Source: Nitrosomonas sp. PY1
Lineage (GTDB): Bacteria > Pseudomonadota > Gammaproteobacteria > Burkholderiales > Nitrosomonadaceae
Direction of reading: 5' to 3'
DNA length: 64,000 nt
NCBI RefSeq assembly: GCF_022836435.1
Contig: NZ_BQXC01000001.1
Coordinates: forward strand, 1,686,121-1,750,120
Shown: in pieces, positions 9,678 to 21,574 of the stretch
How the letters are laid out: the number at the start of each line of letters is the position of its first letter
How positions within the stretch are numbered: the first letter of the stretch is position 1
Program-made: the position numbers and the translations under genes
Notes under the pieces: generated by a model
Databases searched by the model: none
The model's input: the letters and a program-made list of their open reading frames with translations, nothing else
Told to the model about the DNA's origin: nothing

Positions 9678-10409
9678 CTAATTTTTCAGCATTTCTTTCT
9701 TGATTCTCCATCCTGGTAGAGCGTCGTCAAATATACGCACAGTATCCATACCGCCTTTAAAAAAAGCCGCATCTTCAGGAGGAGGAATCGTCCTATGCTT
9801 AGCACCTATCGCTAAGGGTTCAGTATTGACACAAACAGGACCAGGAACCAGTACAGGAGATTTACCCGCCAACACACCATTGATATATATCCTCAAGATG
9901 GTGCCATCGTAAGTCGCTGCCACATGCGTCCATGTATCCATAGGCACGGTTCTACTACTATCGAGTATAAAGTAGGAAGCACCATTACGACACCCCCCAA
10001 AAAAACCACCGACCCTTACCTTGCGAGTATCCTCTCTGATGTTAACCCAGAAAGAACCCGCTTTCTCCATCAGTTCTTGTCTATCCCATGTGCTGGGCTT
10101 GAATTTTATCCAAGCCATTATGGTGTAATGGTTAAAATCGAAAATAGGATTATCAGAAACCAGAACGAAATTATCAATTCCATTCAGTTTTAGAGCTCTT
10201 CCACCAGAAATACCTGTAGCAAAATGCCAAGCGCCGCCACCTTCAATATCCCCATTGAGATCATTTCCGCTGGTATCGGATACAATCGATCCATTATCCG
10301 ATGCAAACTTATACTCTAGAACTAAACTCTCCGCAAAAACAGAAATTGGAAAAAATAAAAAAAGAAAAAACAAACCTGATTGCAAAGAAACGAATTTTCT
10401 ATTATTCAT
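9678..10409 (-). CDS. Secreted LamG/concanavalin A-like fold protein
   Basis: 243 residues with a clear signal peptide (MNNRKFVSLQSGLFFLFLFF, cleavage after VFAES) and one laminin-G-like lectin domain. The domain marks are SGNDLNGDI, GRALKLNGIDNFVLV, FTIMAWIKFK-like YTIMAWIKFK, TWTHVAATYDGTILRIYING and MDTVRIFDDAL. Such domains bind sugars or surface ligands in exported proteins. No catalytic residues can be named. The neighbouring upstream gene on the same strand also encodes a secreted protein, 121 nt away, with a hairpin between them, so they may be functionally related but separately terminated. Confidence 0.82.
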   Translation of the reverse strand: MNNRKFVSLQSGLFFLFLFFPISVFAESLVLEYKFASDNGSIVSDTSGNDLNGDIEGGGAWHFATGISGGRALKLNGIDNFVLVSDNPIFDFNHYTIMAWIKFKPSTWDRQELMEKAGSFWVNIREDTRKVRVGGFFGGCRNGASYFILDSSRTVPMDTWTHVAATYDGTILRIYINGVLAGKSPVLVPGPVCVNTEPLAIGAKHRTIPPPEDAAFFKGGMDTVRIFDDALPGWRIKKEMLKN

Positions 10410-10469
10410 GATTTGAATTTGAGCACCAATATTAGCGAGAAAATTGAATTGTTTCGCTATGCTACTGTT

Positions 10470-10505
10470 AATTGTGCAATAAATTTTCTTATTTATTACA
10501 CAATT
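10470..10505 (-). terminator. AT-rich hairpin downstream of the 264-residue secreted protein gene
   Basis: A 15-bp stem with one mismatch (10470-10484 with 10491-10505) and a 6-nt loop, 26 nt beyond the stop codon at 10531. Probably a terminator for that gene. Confidence 0.5.
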
Positions 10506-10530
10506 GCTCTAACATAGCTCTATCGTTTTA

Positions 10531-11325
10531 CTAATCACGCAGATATTGAACGGATACGGATTTAGAAGCATTTGGCCCAAGAGTTCCTAAGCCATACTGG
10601 ATCGTACTGTTATAATCTCCATATAGCGGGTCACCACTAGTTAAATCACTTGGATTACAAGAATTATCTAGGAGAGCTGTCGTTTTTGCATCATAAGTCG
10701 TTGATGTTGGAGATCTCGTGATGTGTCTGAGGCGAACCGCATAAGGAATGCTTGTACTCTTGGTTCCAAAAGCCGAAGAAGAATCTCTTACTGAATGATG
10801 CCATTCATCATAGATAGAATTGATATCAATATTGGTAAGCCGTCTCAATATAACATCGTTAACATTGGCACCGGTTAGATTTTTAACAGTCATTTTGATG
10901 TTAAACGAACGATCCAAATTCGTTGGTTTAGAAAGCTCTTGAACCAAACTCATTTTGCCATCAGTAGTATTACGCGTGACTTTGCAGGTATTTCCTACAC
11001 AAGTGCAGGTTGCAGGACCAAATCCAGATTCAAGATAGTTGGTGCTATAGCGCGAAACACCCGAGCTACATAAAGCATATCCTTCATCGAAAATATGATC
11101 TTGTTGATTCGAGCCTTGGAAAAGTAAAATATTTCCTTCTTTAGAAATGGTAATTTTTGGTGCGCCCGTGAAAGTCTTACATACAACATCGCCGGCAGCA
11201 AGAATTGCAGCGGCCTTATCTCCTCCTTTCTCATGGCTAATTTTTCCCGCATTGACTGCTCCTGCAAGGAACAACAAACTCATTGAAACCAGCGTTAACA
11301 CTGACGATACAATCGATTTTTTCAT
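10531..11325 (-). CDS. Secreted protein of unknown function
   Basis: 264 residues starting with a standard signal peptide (MKKSIVSSVLTLVSMSLLFL, cleavage after AVNA near residue 26). The mature protein holds six cysteines or more (DVVCKT, YALCSS, CTCVGNTC, DNSCNP), consistent with disulphides in the periplasm or outside. The sequence is rich in Ser, Thr and beta-forming residues. A central part (NIKMTVKNLTGANVNDVILRR) looks like an immunoglobulin-like beta-sandwich, as in DUF11-type repeats, but I do not recognise the family. Its only close neighbour is the LamG protein. Confidence 0.7.
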   Translation of the reverse strand: MKKSIVSSVLTLVSMSLLFLAGAVNAGKISHEKGGDKAAAILAAGDVVCKTFTGAPKITISKEGNILLFQGSNQQDHIFDEGYALCSSGVSRYSTNYLESGFGPATCTCVGNTCKVTRNTTDGKMSLVQELSKPTNLDRSFNIKMTVKNLTGANVNDVILRRLTNIDINSIYDEWHHSVRDSSSAFGTKSTSIPYAVRLRHITRSPTSTTYDAKTTALLDNSCNPSDLTSGDPLYGDYNSTIQYGLGTLGPNASKSVSVQYLRD

Positions 11326-11762
11326 ATATCCTTCTATTTTTAATAGTTTAAATTTCGTAAAATTATTACTATGAAACCCATTGCTGCTACTTTTTATTAC
11401 ACGAGGCCAGTGAAACGCTTTGGAGATGACTACTTTCAGTTCTAGCGTTTTTAATTGTGAGAAGCTAGCGCAATCTAAATCATCTTGTTTAAATGGTCAA
11501 ATCAATTTACTCCTAGTTGGAATATAGGATATAAGTCCCAGAATTTCAGTGTAAAACTCAAACCAGATAGCGAAAGAGAAAAATCCAATCTTGAAGTATT
11601 TTTGCTGTCATTTAGTTATCTGCAATTATTGATTTCTATCAAAGATCATCACCTCCAAGATAAATGAACCAACCATCTCCAGATGACTTTTCTAAAAACT
11701 AATATAGTGGAGGGAAAGAGTGAAGTGCCCAGAAAACGATCATTACAGTAGGTTTGTTACGA
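11326..11762. other. Intergenic region without a recognisable gene
   Basis: About 440 bp, AT-rich. It holds the leader of the secreted-protein gene at its left end and the trailer of holA at its right. A 60-codon plus-strand frame (11485-11667) has no ribosome-binding site and no family resemblance, and I do not call it. Confidence 0.5.
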
Positions 11763-12794
11763 TTAGTGCTCGAGAAGCATCGGTGCGTCGGCATTCACAG
11801 CAAGAATCGTAACAAACTGCTGCAATTCATTCCAAATATCACCATCCACAATACCTTTCATCATACGATCCATTCTGGCGGCATGAAGGATTGCTTGTCG
11901 CAGAGATTCGAATTTGAGTTGCTTAACTGCATTCATGACAGTTTTTTGGCGATTTTTCCATATTCTCTCCGTCTGCAGTAATGATGCGATAGGGCGTCCG
12001 CTATTGATACCTTTTCGAAGATTGATTAATTGACGGATTTGTTCGGTTAGCACAGTTAATATCAAAAGCGGCGCCATACCCTCGTTTTTCAAAGCACTCA
12101 GAATGCGGGCAAAGCGCTCTTGATCCAAAGCAATCAATGCGTCAGCCAATTGATAAACATCGTAGCGCGCCATATTAAAAATAACTGCACGAACTTCATC
12201 CAAAGACAAGTGCCCGGCTGGATAAACAAGTGCCAGTTTTTGTATTTCTTGATGTGCTGCCAATAGATTACCTTCAACCTGATCTACCATAAATCTAAGC
12301 GTCGCGGTATCAGTTTTTTGCTGTTGCTTCTCAAGTCGCTTTGCAATCCAATCAGGCAACTGCTCGCGCTCAATTGCATTGAACGGAATGACAACGCCTC
12401 TATTTTCGAGTGCTTTGAACCATGCTGCATTTTGTGTAGCTTTATCGATTTTCGGCAGCGTCACTAGCGTTAGCGTATCAGGTGGAATACTGGCACAATA
12501 TGCTTCAATCATACCCCCCCCCTCTTTGCCTGGTTTCCCTGATGGAATGCGGATATCGATGATTTTACGCGAACCAAATAACGATAAGCTATTACTGGCA
12601 TTGCGTAGACTCAACCAATTAAAATGCTGTTCGACCGTATAGATTTCTCGTTCTGTATAACCCAACTGTTGCGCGTGGAATAGGATTAAATCCATTGCTT
12701 CCACCATCAACAAAATTTCATCGCCAAACAATACATACAACGAAGCCATCGACTTTCGCAAATGATCGGCAAGTTGCTCCGATGATATCCGCAT
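11763..12794 (-). CDS. holA: DNA polymerase III delta subunit
   Basis: Clamp-loader subunit that opens the beta sliding clamp. About 343 residues, usual for HolA. The N-terminal region ASLYVLFGDEILLMVEAMD starts the AAA+-like domain. The middle holds LPKIDKATQNAAWFKALENRG, a hallmark of the family, and the C-terminal collar domain ends the protein. A longer frame to 12914 exists but overlaps lptE. The ATG at 12794, 52 nt after the lptE stop, gives the normal family N-terminus MRISSEQLADHL. The order leuS-lptE-holA is the classical proteobacterial arrangement, so an operon with lptE is likely. Confidence 0.93.
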   Translation of the reverse strand: MRISSEQLADHLRKSMASLYVLFGDEILLMVEAMDLILFHAQQLGYTEREIYTVEQHFNWLSLRNASNSLSLFGSRKIIDIRIPSGKPGKEGGGMIEAYCASIPPDTLTLVTLPKIDKATQNAAWFKALENRGVVIPFNAIEREQLPDWIAKRLEKQQQKTDTATLRFMVDQVEGNLLAAHQEIQKLALVYPAGHLSLDEVRAVIFNMARYDVYQLADALIALDQERFARILSALKNEGMAPLLILTVLTEQIRQLINLRKGINSGRPIASLLQTERIWKNRQKTVMNAVKQLKFESLRQAILHAARMDRMMKGIVDGDIWNELQQFVTILAVNADAPMLLEH

Positions 12795-12846
12795 AGTTAC
12801 AAATAAATGCCTATCAAAAAGAAAGTAGCAAGCTATCCTTTTCGCT

Positions 12847-13389
12847 TTAAGAAGTTGGTTCTTCGGGATTCGGTTTATACGTAGACAAACGCCAAAGAAT
12901 CTGTTGAATTGCATCTGCCTGCATGTCTTTTATTAATAAATTTTCTTCGAAGCCTTTAGCGACAATCTGCTCATCCAAAAACGGTAAAATGCGTGCCAAT
13001 AAGATTTCCGTTGGTGGAATGATTTGAATCCTTTGTTGATTGACTACGCGGTAACTAACGCGATACACCACATTAAAATCCCGCACACGTCCACCTCCCG
13101 AAAGTGACAAAATGCTCTTTTCACTGACAGCGCCGATGATTTCGATCATTGCATCGGCGTTATCGGGCTCCATCACCACTTTAGTAGTTGGTGTCGTACG
13201 TATCGCCCGCTCCAAGTGAACGCCAAAAATTTGCCCAGGTCCATCCGGCGCTAACACATACAGCGATTTGAACGGCAAAGATACTGTCTCTCCGCGCAAT
13301 TTAAAGCCGCATGCGGTCAAAATGAATACAGCAATCAGAAATACCGAAATAAAACCTGTATGTTGCTGGAAATTATATTTTCTATCCAT
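12847..13389 (-). CDS. lptE: LPS-assembly lipoprotein LptE
   Basis: Outer-membrane lipoprotein that plugs the LptD barrel during lipopolysaccharide insertion. About 180 residues with a lipobox LTAC in FILTACGFKLRGE, so the mature protein begins at Cys. The motif CGFKLRG is typical of LptE/RlpB. The start was set at the ATG at 13389 because AAGGTG lies 7 nt before it; the frame runs further up only through a TTG. It sits between leuS and holA on the same strand, 41 nt after leuS. Confidence 0.92.
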   Translation of the reverse strand: MDRKYNFQQHTGFISVFLIAVFILTACGFKLRGETVSLPFKSLYVLAPDGPGQIFGVHLERAIRTTPTTKVVMEPDNADAMIEIIGAVSEKSILSLSGGGRVRDFNVVYRVSYRVVNQQRIQIIPPTEILLARILPFLDEQIVAKGFEENLLIKDMQADAIQQILWRLSTYKPNPEEPTS

Positions 13390-13430
13390 AAAACACCTTA
13401 GCAAGCCAGTTAGAGGCAATTAAAAAACTA

Positions 13431-16160
<2,730 letters not shown>

Positions 16161-16226
16161 TTAGTGGAAAGTGCATTATTATAGCGCCAACTGTATCAAC
16201 AAGTTGCATCCCACTACTTGCTCCGC

Positions 16227-16433
16227 TTAATCGAGACGAAAGCCTACTTTGATTTTCACTTGAAAGTGCGCCACTTTGGCATCTACAATGTGGCCACGCG
16301 TTTCCACTACCTCAAACCAGTCCAAATTGCGTAAACTCTTACCAGATTTGATGACCGCTTGCCGAATGGCATCATCACTGCTCACAGTAGAAGAGCCTAC
16401 CACTTCAATGACTTTGTATACATGTTCGCTCAT
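16227..16433 (-). CDS. Dodecin family flavin-binding protein
   Basis: A 68-residue protein matching dodecins (DUF1458): EHVYKVIEVVGSS, then SSDDAIRQAVIKSGKSLRN, then LDWFEVVETRGHI. Dodecins form hollow dodecamers that store or buffer FMN and riboflavin (or CoA in some types). The Trp in LDWFEV stacks on the flavin in the family. The start was set at the ATG at 16433, 9 nt after AGAGG; an upstream TTG is weaker. It is a single gene between leuS and the divergent protease gene. Confidence 0.9.
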   Translation of the reverse strand: MSEHVYKVIEVVGSSTVSSDDAIRQAVIKSGKSLRNLDWFEVVETRGHIVDAKVAHFQVKIKVGFRLD

Positions 16434-16617
16434 AATCAAATACCTCTTCGTTTTATTGGAAGGAACAATGTTTATATCATAGTTTACATAGGTATTGATT
16501 TGAGAACTCTAAAATGCCATATTAACTTCCACGGTCATCGCACTATCAACGTATAAAATATCACTCCAAGTAATATAATAATGTGGCACCTTTTTACTCC
16601 TATGGAAAGCTCTGATT

Positions 16618-17406
16618 ATGACTATTAAACGTAACATGTCGTTTATTCTACTGATGGTGGCAACGCTTGTGGGTTGCTCGACCACTCCCACCGGAAGGAG
16701 TCAGCTTGCATTTATGCCCGATGCCGAATTGGACGCGATGGGCTTGCAAGCATTTAATGATCTAAAGAAAGAAAAACCGATCAGTAACAACGTGAAAGAA
16801 AATGAATTTGTACGCTGCATTGCGGATGCGATCACACATGAAGTAGGTGGAAAATGGGAGGTAATCGTATTCGAAGACAAGTCATTGAATGCATTTGCAT
16901 TACCCGGTAGTAAGATTGGTGTCTATACCGGTCTGGTCGATTTGGTAGATAACCAACATCAACTAGCAGCGGTAATTGGGCATGAGATCGCTCACGTACT
17001 TGCACGGCATAGCAATGAACGCATGTCGCAACAAATGGGTACCAAAATCGGCATGAGTGTGGCCTCCATATTGATGCCGCAAACAGCAGCGGGACAAGCT
17101 ACCCTAGGATTGCTAGGCGTAGGTGCGGAATATGGTGTAATTATGCCATTCAGTCGTTTACACGAAAGCGAAGCCGATATCATCGGATTAGATCTGATGG
17201 CAAAAGCGGGTTTCAATCCGACAGAGAGCATTACGCTCTGGCAAAAAATGTCGCAAGCCAGCCAAGGATCTCGCCCTGTAGAGTTTTTGTCAACGCATCC
17301 ATCGCATGAAACACGCATCGAAGAACTACGTGAACATATGCCTAAAAGCATGGAACTCATGCGCCAAGCACATGCTATCGGTAAAAACCCGAATTGCCAA
17401 AAGTAA
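16618..17406 (+). CDS. M48 family zinc metalloprotease lipoprotein (LoiP/BepA-like)
   Basis: 262 residues. The lipobox is LVGC near residue 20 (TLVGCSTTP), followed by a single M48 peptidase domain. The zinc-binding site is HEIAH (VIGHEIAHVLARHS) with the downstream Glu in LHESEADIIGLDLM. The region NAFALPGSKIGVYTGL is typical of M48 envelope proteases. No TPR domain follows, so it is closer to LoiP/YcaL than to BepA. The protein is expected in the periplasm, attached to the outer membrane, degrading misfolded envelope proteins. It is convergent with the VOC gene, with only 18 nt between the stops. Confidence 0.92.
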   Translation: MTIKRNMSFILLMVATLVGCSTTPTGRSQLAFMPDAELDAMGLQAFNDLKKEKPISNNVKENEFVRCIADAITHEVGGKWEVIVFEDKSLNAFALPGSKIGVYTGLVDLVDNQHQLAAVIGHEIAHVLARHSNERMSQQMGTKIGMSVASILMPQTAAGQATLGLLGVGAEYGVIMPFSRLHESEADIIGLDLMAKAGFNPTESITLWQKMSQASQGSRPVEFLSTHPSHETRIEELREHMPKSMELMRQAHAIGKNPNCQK

Positions 17407-17424
17407 TAACACGCTTTAACGCAA

Positions 17425-17808
17425 TCATTTTAATTCAGGCTCATTAGCCGGAAAATCCAGTTCAATTTTTGCACCGTCTGGGTCATGGAAAAACAATTGC
17501 CATGTTCCAAAACCTTTTAGACGATGCAGATCATATGGAATGCCGTGTTGTTTCAATACATCAACCGTTTGTTGCAAATGACTTGCACTAAAAGCCATAT
17601 GATCAATCACACCAGCAGGTCTTTCCGGCATAGGCTTACCCGCTATGATGTGCAAAATGGCCTGACCACCTGCATATAGCCAGGCTCCCGGGAAGGAAAA
17701 ATCCGGCCGGCTACCTTCTTTCAGGCCGAGTATTTCTACGTAAAAACTTTTGCTGCGATTTAAATCACTACTCAATACGGTAAAGTGATTCATACCTTGT
17801 ATTGTCAT
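17425..17808 (-). CDS. VOC family (glyoxalase-like) protein
   Basis: 127 residues forming one vicinal-oxygen-chelate domain of two beta-alpha-beta-beta-beta modules. The likely metal ligands are His in GMNHFTVLS, His in GVIDHMAFS, and Glu in DGAKIELDF. The family includes glyoxalase I, dioxygenases and fosfomycin-resistance enzymes. This member has no feature that tells which reaction it runs, so it should be left as a VOC protein. The start was set at the ATG at 17808, 9 nt after AGGA; an earlier in-frame ATG at 17829 lacks a ribosome-binding site. Confidence 0.85.
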   Translation of the reverse strand: MTIQGMNHFTVLSSDLNRSKSFYVEILGLKEGSRPDFSFPGAWLYAGGQAILHIIAGKPMPERPAGVIDHMAFSASHLQQTVDVLKQHGIPYDLHRLKGFGTWQLFFHDPDGAKIELDFPANEPELK

Positions 17809-18074
17809 AGATATTTTTCCTGTCTTCAATAATTTAGTAAATCATCTCGCAAGTATCTTGCGCTTGTTCTGCCTGCTTATAGTCAAAATAGTTTGTTTTT
17901 CACTGCCTTATTCAATCTTTCTAAAATTAAAACCATTTTACAATATTGACTACTATTGATATCAGCAAGTCTTTCTATACTCAATAGTTAACTGGTAATG
18001 CCTACCATGACTCAATGCATTGATTTTATCAATATGGCTATGTTTTAAATAATAGGCAAAAAGGAGCATTATTT

Positions 18075-18581
18075 ATGTCGCAACAATCTGTATGTGCAAC
18101 GACCCAATCATTCGGTGAAGTCACAGAAAATCCAGTGTCTGGAGAATTTTTAACCCTCCGTTTAGGTGCTGAAGAATATGGTATCGACATACTTAAAGTA
18201 CAGGAAATTCGTGGCTATGATGCCATTACCCAAATAGCCAATGCTCCAGAGTTTATCAAAGGTGTTGTCAATTTGCGTGGTGAAATCGTACCGATTGTTG
18301 ATATGCGTATCAAGTTCCATTTAGGTAATCCAACATACGATCAATTTACCGTCGTAATCATCCTCAATGTAGGTATCCGAATAGTTGGCATCGTGGTGGA
18401 TAGCGTCTCCGATGTACTCAATTTGACCAGCGAGCAAATACGCCCTACTCCAGAATTAGGTTCAGTCATTGATACAGAATTCATCTCCGGCTTAGGAACC
18501 GTTGATGAGCGCATGCTAATCCTGATCGACATAGAAAAATTAATGAATAGTGCCAGCATCGGGTTATTAGAAGAATGCTGA
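18075..18581 (+). CDS. cheW: Chemotaxis coupling protein CheW
   Basis: A 168-residue SH3-like scaffold that links chemoreceptors to the CheA kinase. Family marks: [21 protein letters not shown] near the N-terminus, [19 protein letters not shown] in the middle, and [16 protein letters not shown] strong AAGGAG lies 8 nt before the ATG. It is followed 70 nt later by a chemoreceptor gene on the same strand, so receptor and coupler are probably co-transcribed. No cheA, cheY or flagellar gene is nearby; the rest of the pathway must be elsewhere. Confidence 0.95.
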   Translation: MSQQSVCATTQSFGEVTENPVSGEFLTLRLGAEEYGIDILKVQEIRGYDAITQIANAPEFIKGVVNLRGEIVPIVDMRIKFHLGNPTYDQFTVVIILNVGIRIVGIVVDSVSDVLNLTSEQIRPTPELGSVIDTEFISGLGTVDERMLILIDIEKLMNSASIGLLEEC

Positions 18582-18651
18582 CTGACCGTTAATTTTGTGT
18601 ATTTGATAGAGATTAAATAATGAGCAATCAGATAACACTGGGGAGAATGTT

Positions 18652-20373
18652 ATGTTTGCAAAATCAACAATAAAGTTTCGTTTGAATTTTGTTCTAGGAA
18701 TATTTGTAACACTGATGATTGGCATTGGAATATTAGGATTGTACGGCTTAAATGAAACCAATAATGCCTTGAAAAGAATTTATGAAGACCGTCTAATAAC
18801 TTCGCAACAGTTGGGAAAAATCCTTGATTCCTGGTATCAAATCCGCAAACTGACGGAAGCCAGTATTGATATAACCGAGACTGAAAGCGCCAAGAGAAAT
18901 TTAGACGCAGCAAACAACCTAGTTAAGCTAAATGAAGGCATATGGGAAGAATATTTAAAAACTCAATTAACCCCCGAAGAAGTCATACTCGTTAAAACGA
19001 AAGAAAATCAACATGTGCAATACATGGAATCCTTTAACCGAAGCCTAAAATTAGCCACTTTAGGAAATTTCGCAGATGCCAAGAAAAATTTTCTAAGCGA
19101 TACCATACCTAAGTTTGATGCATTGCGAGATACCGTTTTTGCATTACTGAATTTGCAAGAAACAGTAGCAGCGGAAGAACTATCCGCATCACAAAATAAC
19201 TTCAATACCTTATTCATGGTATCCACATCTACCATAATCATAAGCGTTATACTGTCGATTATTTTTGGTATACGGTTATCAAAATCGATTATCGATCCTT
19301 TAGATGATGCAATCGCCATCGCACATAAGGTTGCGCAAGGAGATTTAACCTCCAACGTCGTGATATCTGACACTAAAGCAGAGACTGGGCTATTACTGCA
19401 AACTTTAAAAGTGATGAACGATAACTTGGTCAATTTAGTCGGTCAGGTGCGCATAAGCACCGATCAAATTTCCACTGCATCGAGCGAAATTGCATCTGGC
19501 AACTCCGACTTGAGTCAACGCACCGAGAAACAAGCCTCAAATTTGGAAGAAACCGCCTCATCGATGGAAGAATTGAATTCGACGGTAAAACAAAATGCTG
19601 ATAATGCAAATCAAGCTAACCAATTAGCAGCCAGCGCATCGGAAGTTGCTACAAAAGGTGGGGAGGTGGTCGGTCAGGTTGTACAAACCATGAGTTCCAT
19701 CAATGAAAGTTCCAAAAAAATTGTTGACATTATTAGCGTTATTGATGGTATTGCATTCCAGACCAATATCTTAGCGCTGAACGCAGCGGTTGAAGCAGCG
19801 CGCGCCGGCGAACAAGGTCGTGGTTTTGCGGTGGTTGCAACGGAAGTTCGTACATTGGCGCAACGATCTGCCGCTGCGGCCAAAGAAATTAAGGAATTAA
19901 TCAATGATTCGGTTGCTAAGGTTGATGAAGGTACGCGCTTGGTGGATGAAGCTGGATATACGATGGAAAAAATCGTCACTTCCGTAAAGCGCGTAACGGA
20001 TATCATGTGTGAAATCACTGCGGCATCTCAAGAACAAAGTACCGGCATTGAGCATATCAGTCAAGCTGTCACTCAAATAGACGAAACGACACAGCAAAAC
20101 GCAGCATTGGTTGAGGAAGCAGCTGCTGCAGCAGAATCAATGCAAGATCAAACCAGAGCATTAATGCAAGCAGTCAGCGTATTCAGAATTTCTAATGGTC
20201 GTGCACCTTCAGCATCTGTAAAAAAGAACAACCACTCCAACGCCCTGGCTACGGTTACCAAAATTCAGAACCGAGAATCTACCGGAATGAAAGCTGCAAC
20301 GAATTTCAACAAACCAATATCGGCGTCTCGTAAAACTACCGCAAGCGGTGGAGAAGACTGGGAAGAATTTTAA
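18652..20373 (+). CDS. Methyl-accepting chemotaxis protein (4HB sensor, HAMP, signalling domain)
   Basis: 573 residues with a classical Tar/Tsr plan. TM1 is at about 10-30, a periplasmic four-helix bundle at 35-185 (4HB_MCP type), TM2 at about 188-210, HAMP at 212-265, and the long coiled-coil signalling domain at 290-520. The hairpin tip reads IDGIAFQTNILALNAAVEAA. Methylation regions rich in Glu/Gln flank it (ETASSMEELNSTV). The last residues, DWEEF, match the C-terminal tethering pentapeptide that recruits the CheR/CheB modification enzymes. The ligand is unknown. It lies downstream of cheW and is followed by an inverted repeat. Confidence 0.95.
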   Translation: MFAKSTIKFRLNFVLGIFVTLMIGIGILGLYGLNETNNALKRIYEDRLITSQQLGKILDSWYQIRKLTEASIDITETESAKRNLDAANNLVKLNEGIWEEYLKTQLTPEEVILVKTKENQHVQYMESFNRSLKLATLGNFADAKKNFLSDTIPKFDALRDTVFALLNLQETVAAEELSASQNNFNTLFMVSTSTIIISVILSIIFGIRLSKSIIDPLDDAIAIAHKVAQGDLTSNVVISDTKAETGLLLQTLKVMNDNLVNLVGQVRISTDQISTASSEIASGNSDLSQRTEKQASNLEETASSMEELNSTVKQNADNANQANQLAASASEVATKGGEVVGQVVQTMSSINESSKKIVDIISVIDGIAFQTNILALNAAVEAARAGEQGRGFAVVATEVRTLAQRSAAAAKEIKELINDSVAKVDEGTRLVDEAGYTMEKIVTSVKRVTDIMCEITAASQEQSTGIEHISQAVTQIDETTQQNAALVEEAAAAAESMQDQTRALMQAVSVFRISNGRAPSASVKKNNHSNALATVTKIQNRESTGMKAATNFNKPISASRKTTASGGEDWEEF

Positions 20374-20394
20374 TTCTGACACTAAATGCACCGA

Positions 20395-20452
20395 CTCAAA
20401 TCTGAGTTGGTCAGTAACTCATTTTTTAGAGAATTATCGGATCAGATTTGAG
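20395..20452 (+). terminator. Possible hairpin terminator after the chemoreceptor gene
   Basis: Perfect 11-bp inverted repeat, CTCAAATCTGA (20395-20405) with TCAGATTTGAG (20442-20452), 22 nt after the stop and followed by CTAATTTTT. The 36-nt loop is long, so confidence is moderate. Confidence 0.45.
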
Positions 20453-20575
20453 CTAATTTTTACACGGATTGTTTTGCGGAATTATTCACAGATTTCGCTT
20501 GTTTGTAGATCCGCCGGTTATGTCAATATGGGCGCCTTACAATCCCTTTACACGGTCCGGCTATTATAACGCGAA

Positions 20576-21574
20576 TTATTCATCACTTTCTCGGGTACGT
20601 TCTTGGCGCGAGGCAAACGTACTTCCCCAAGAAGCAAAATGTGTTTTACTGAAAAACACTCGTTGATCCGGTGTTTCGTCTATCGATTCAAGCGATTCTA
20701 CTAATGCGACACGGGGTGCAAGTCCGGCAAAATTGGCGACTTGAATCGATAGCCCTGGGCGCGCATTAAGTTCAATAATCATAGGACCTTTATCTCGATC
20801 AAGCACGAGATCAGCACCTAGATAACCCAACCCAGTCATCTCATAACAAGCTGCAGCAAGTTGTAATAATTTATCCCAATGCGGTATGACTAGTTCTGAG
20901 AAAGTTTTCTGTGTGTCAGGATGGTGAAACACTGTTTTACCAAACTGCACCGCATGCAATGCGCGGCCTGTTCCAACATCAATCCCAACACCCACAGCGC
21001 CTTGATGCAGATTGGCTTTGCCATCAGAGGCATGCGTAGTCAACCGCAGCATTGCCATGATCGGATAGCCTCTGAATACAATAATCCTAATGTCAGGGAT
21101 ACCCTCATAGCTATAATCAGCAAAAACTGGATCCAATTGAATTAACGATTCGATCATGACAGTGTCGGTCTTTCCTCCTAGACTGTGCAATCCACTGATG
21201 ATGTTTGAAACATGACGTTCAATATCGACCAATTGGAGCACTTCACCGCTCGGTTTGAAGTATTGCTGATGCTCATCATGCTTAACAATCACCAGAATTC
21301 CCTTCCCTCCACTACCTTTAGCCGGTTTAATGACAAACTGTTCATGCGGCTGAAGGATTTCTCTCAATAACTTCACGTCATGCTGAAATTCAACGGTGCC
21401 TAATAGAGTTGGAACAGCAATCTGGGCTTTTTGTGCGAGAAGCTTAGTTTTCAGCTTATCATCCACCAAAGGATAGAGGGAACGTGGGTTATAGCGAGAG
21501 ATCAAACCAAAATTTCTCTGATTCATTCCGATGATACCCATACTGCGTAGTTTCTTAACGCTGGTGAGTAGCAT
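20576..21574 (-). CDS. ATP-grasp ligase, alpha-L-glutamate ligase-like (RimK-related)
   Basis: 332 residues of the ATP-grasp fold: FVIKPAKGSGGKGILVI is the ATP-binding glycine loop with its Lys, and YLGADLVLD plus MIIELNARPGLSIQVAN carry the metal-binding acidic residues. The family is related to RimK, which adds glutamate to a carboxylate. The real substrate of this subgroup is not known to me. The start at 21574 has GGAA 7 nt upstream and overlaps the end of the preceding gene by 20 nt, so translation is probably coupled. It is the third gene of the retropepsin, transglutaminase-like 7-TM, ATP-grasp set, a combination that recurs in proteobacteria. Confidence 0.88.
   Translation of the reverse strand: MLLTSVKKLRSMGIIGMNQRNFGLISRYNPRSLYPLVDDKLKTKLLAQKAQIAVPTLLGTVEFQHDVKLLREILQPHEQFVIKPAKGSGGKGILVIVKHDEHQQYFKPSGEVLQLVDIERHVSNIISGLHSLGGKTDTVMIESLIQLDPVFADYSYEGIPDIRIIVFRGYPIMAMLRLTTHASDGKANLHQGAVGVGIDVGTGRALHAVQFGKTVFHHPDTQKTFSELVIPHWDKLLQLAAACYEMTGLGYLGADLVLDRDKGPMIIELNARPGLSIQVANFAGLAPRVALVESLESIDETPDQRVFFSKTHFASWGSTFASRQERTRESDE

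Noticed and set aside
11485..11667. A 60-codon frame in the gap before holA
   Set aside because: No ribosome-binding site, no family, and composition like the surrounding AT-rich spacer.
17830..18074. Possible flagellar-type (sigma-28) promoter before cheW
   Set aside because: No acceptable TAAA-N15-GCCGATAA match found; only loose sigma-70-like hexamers with poor spacing.
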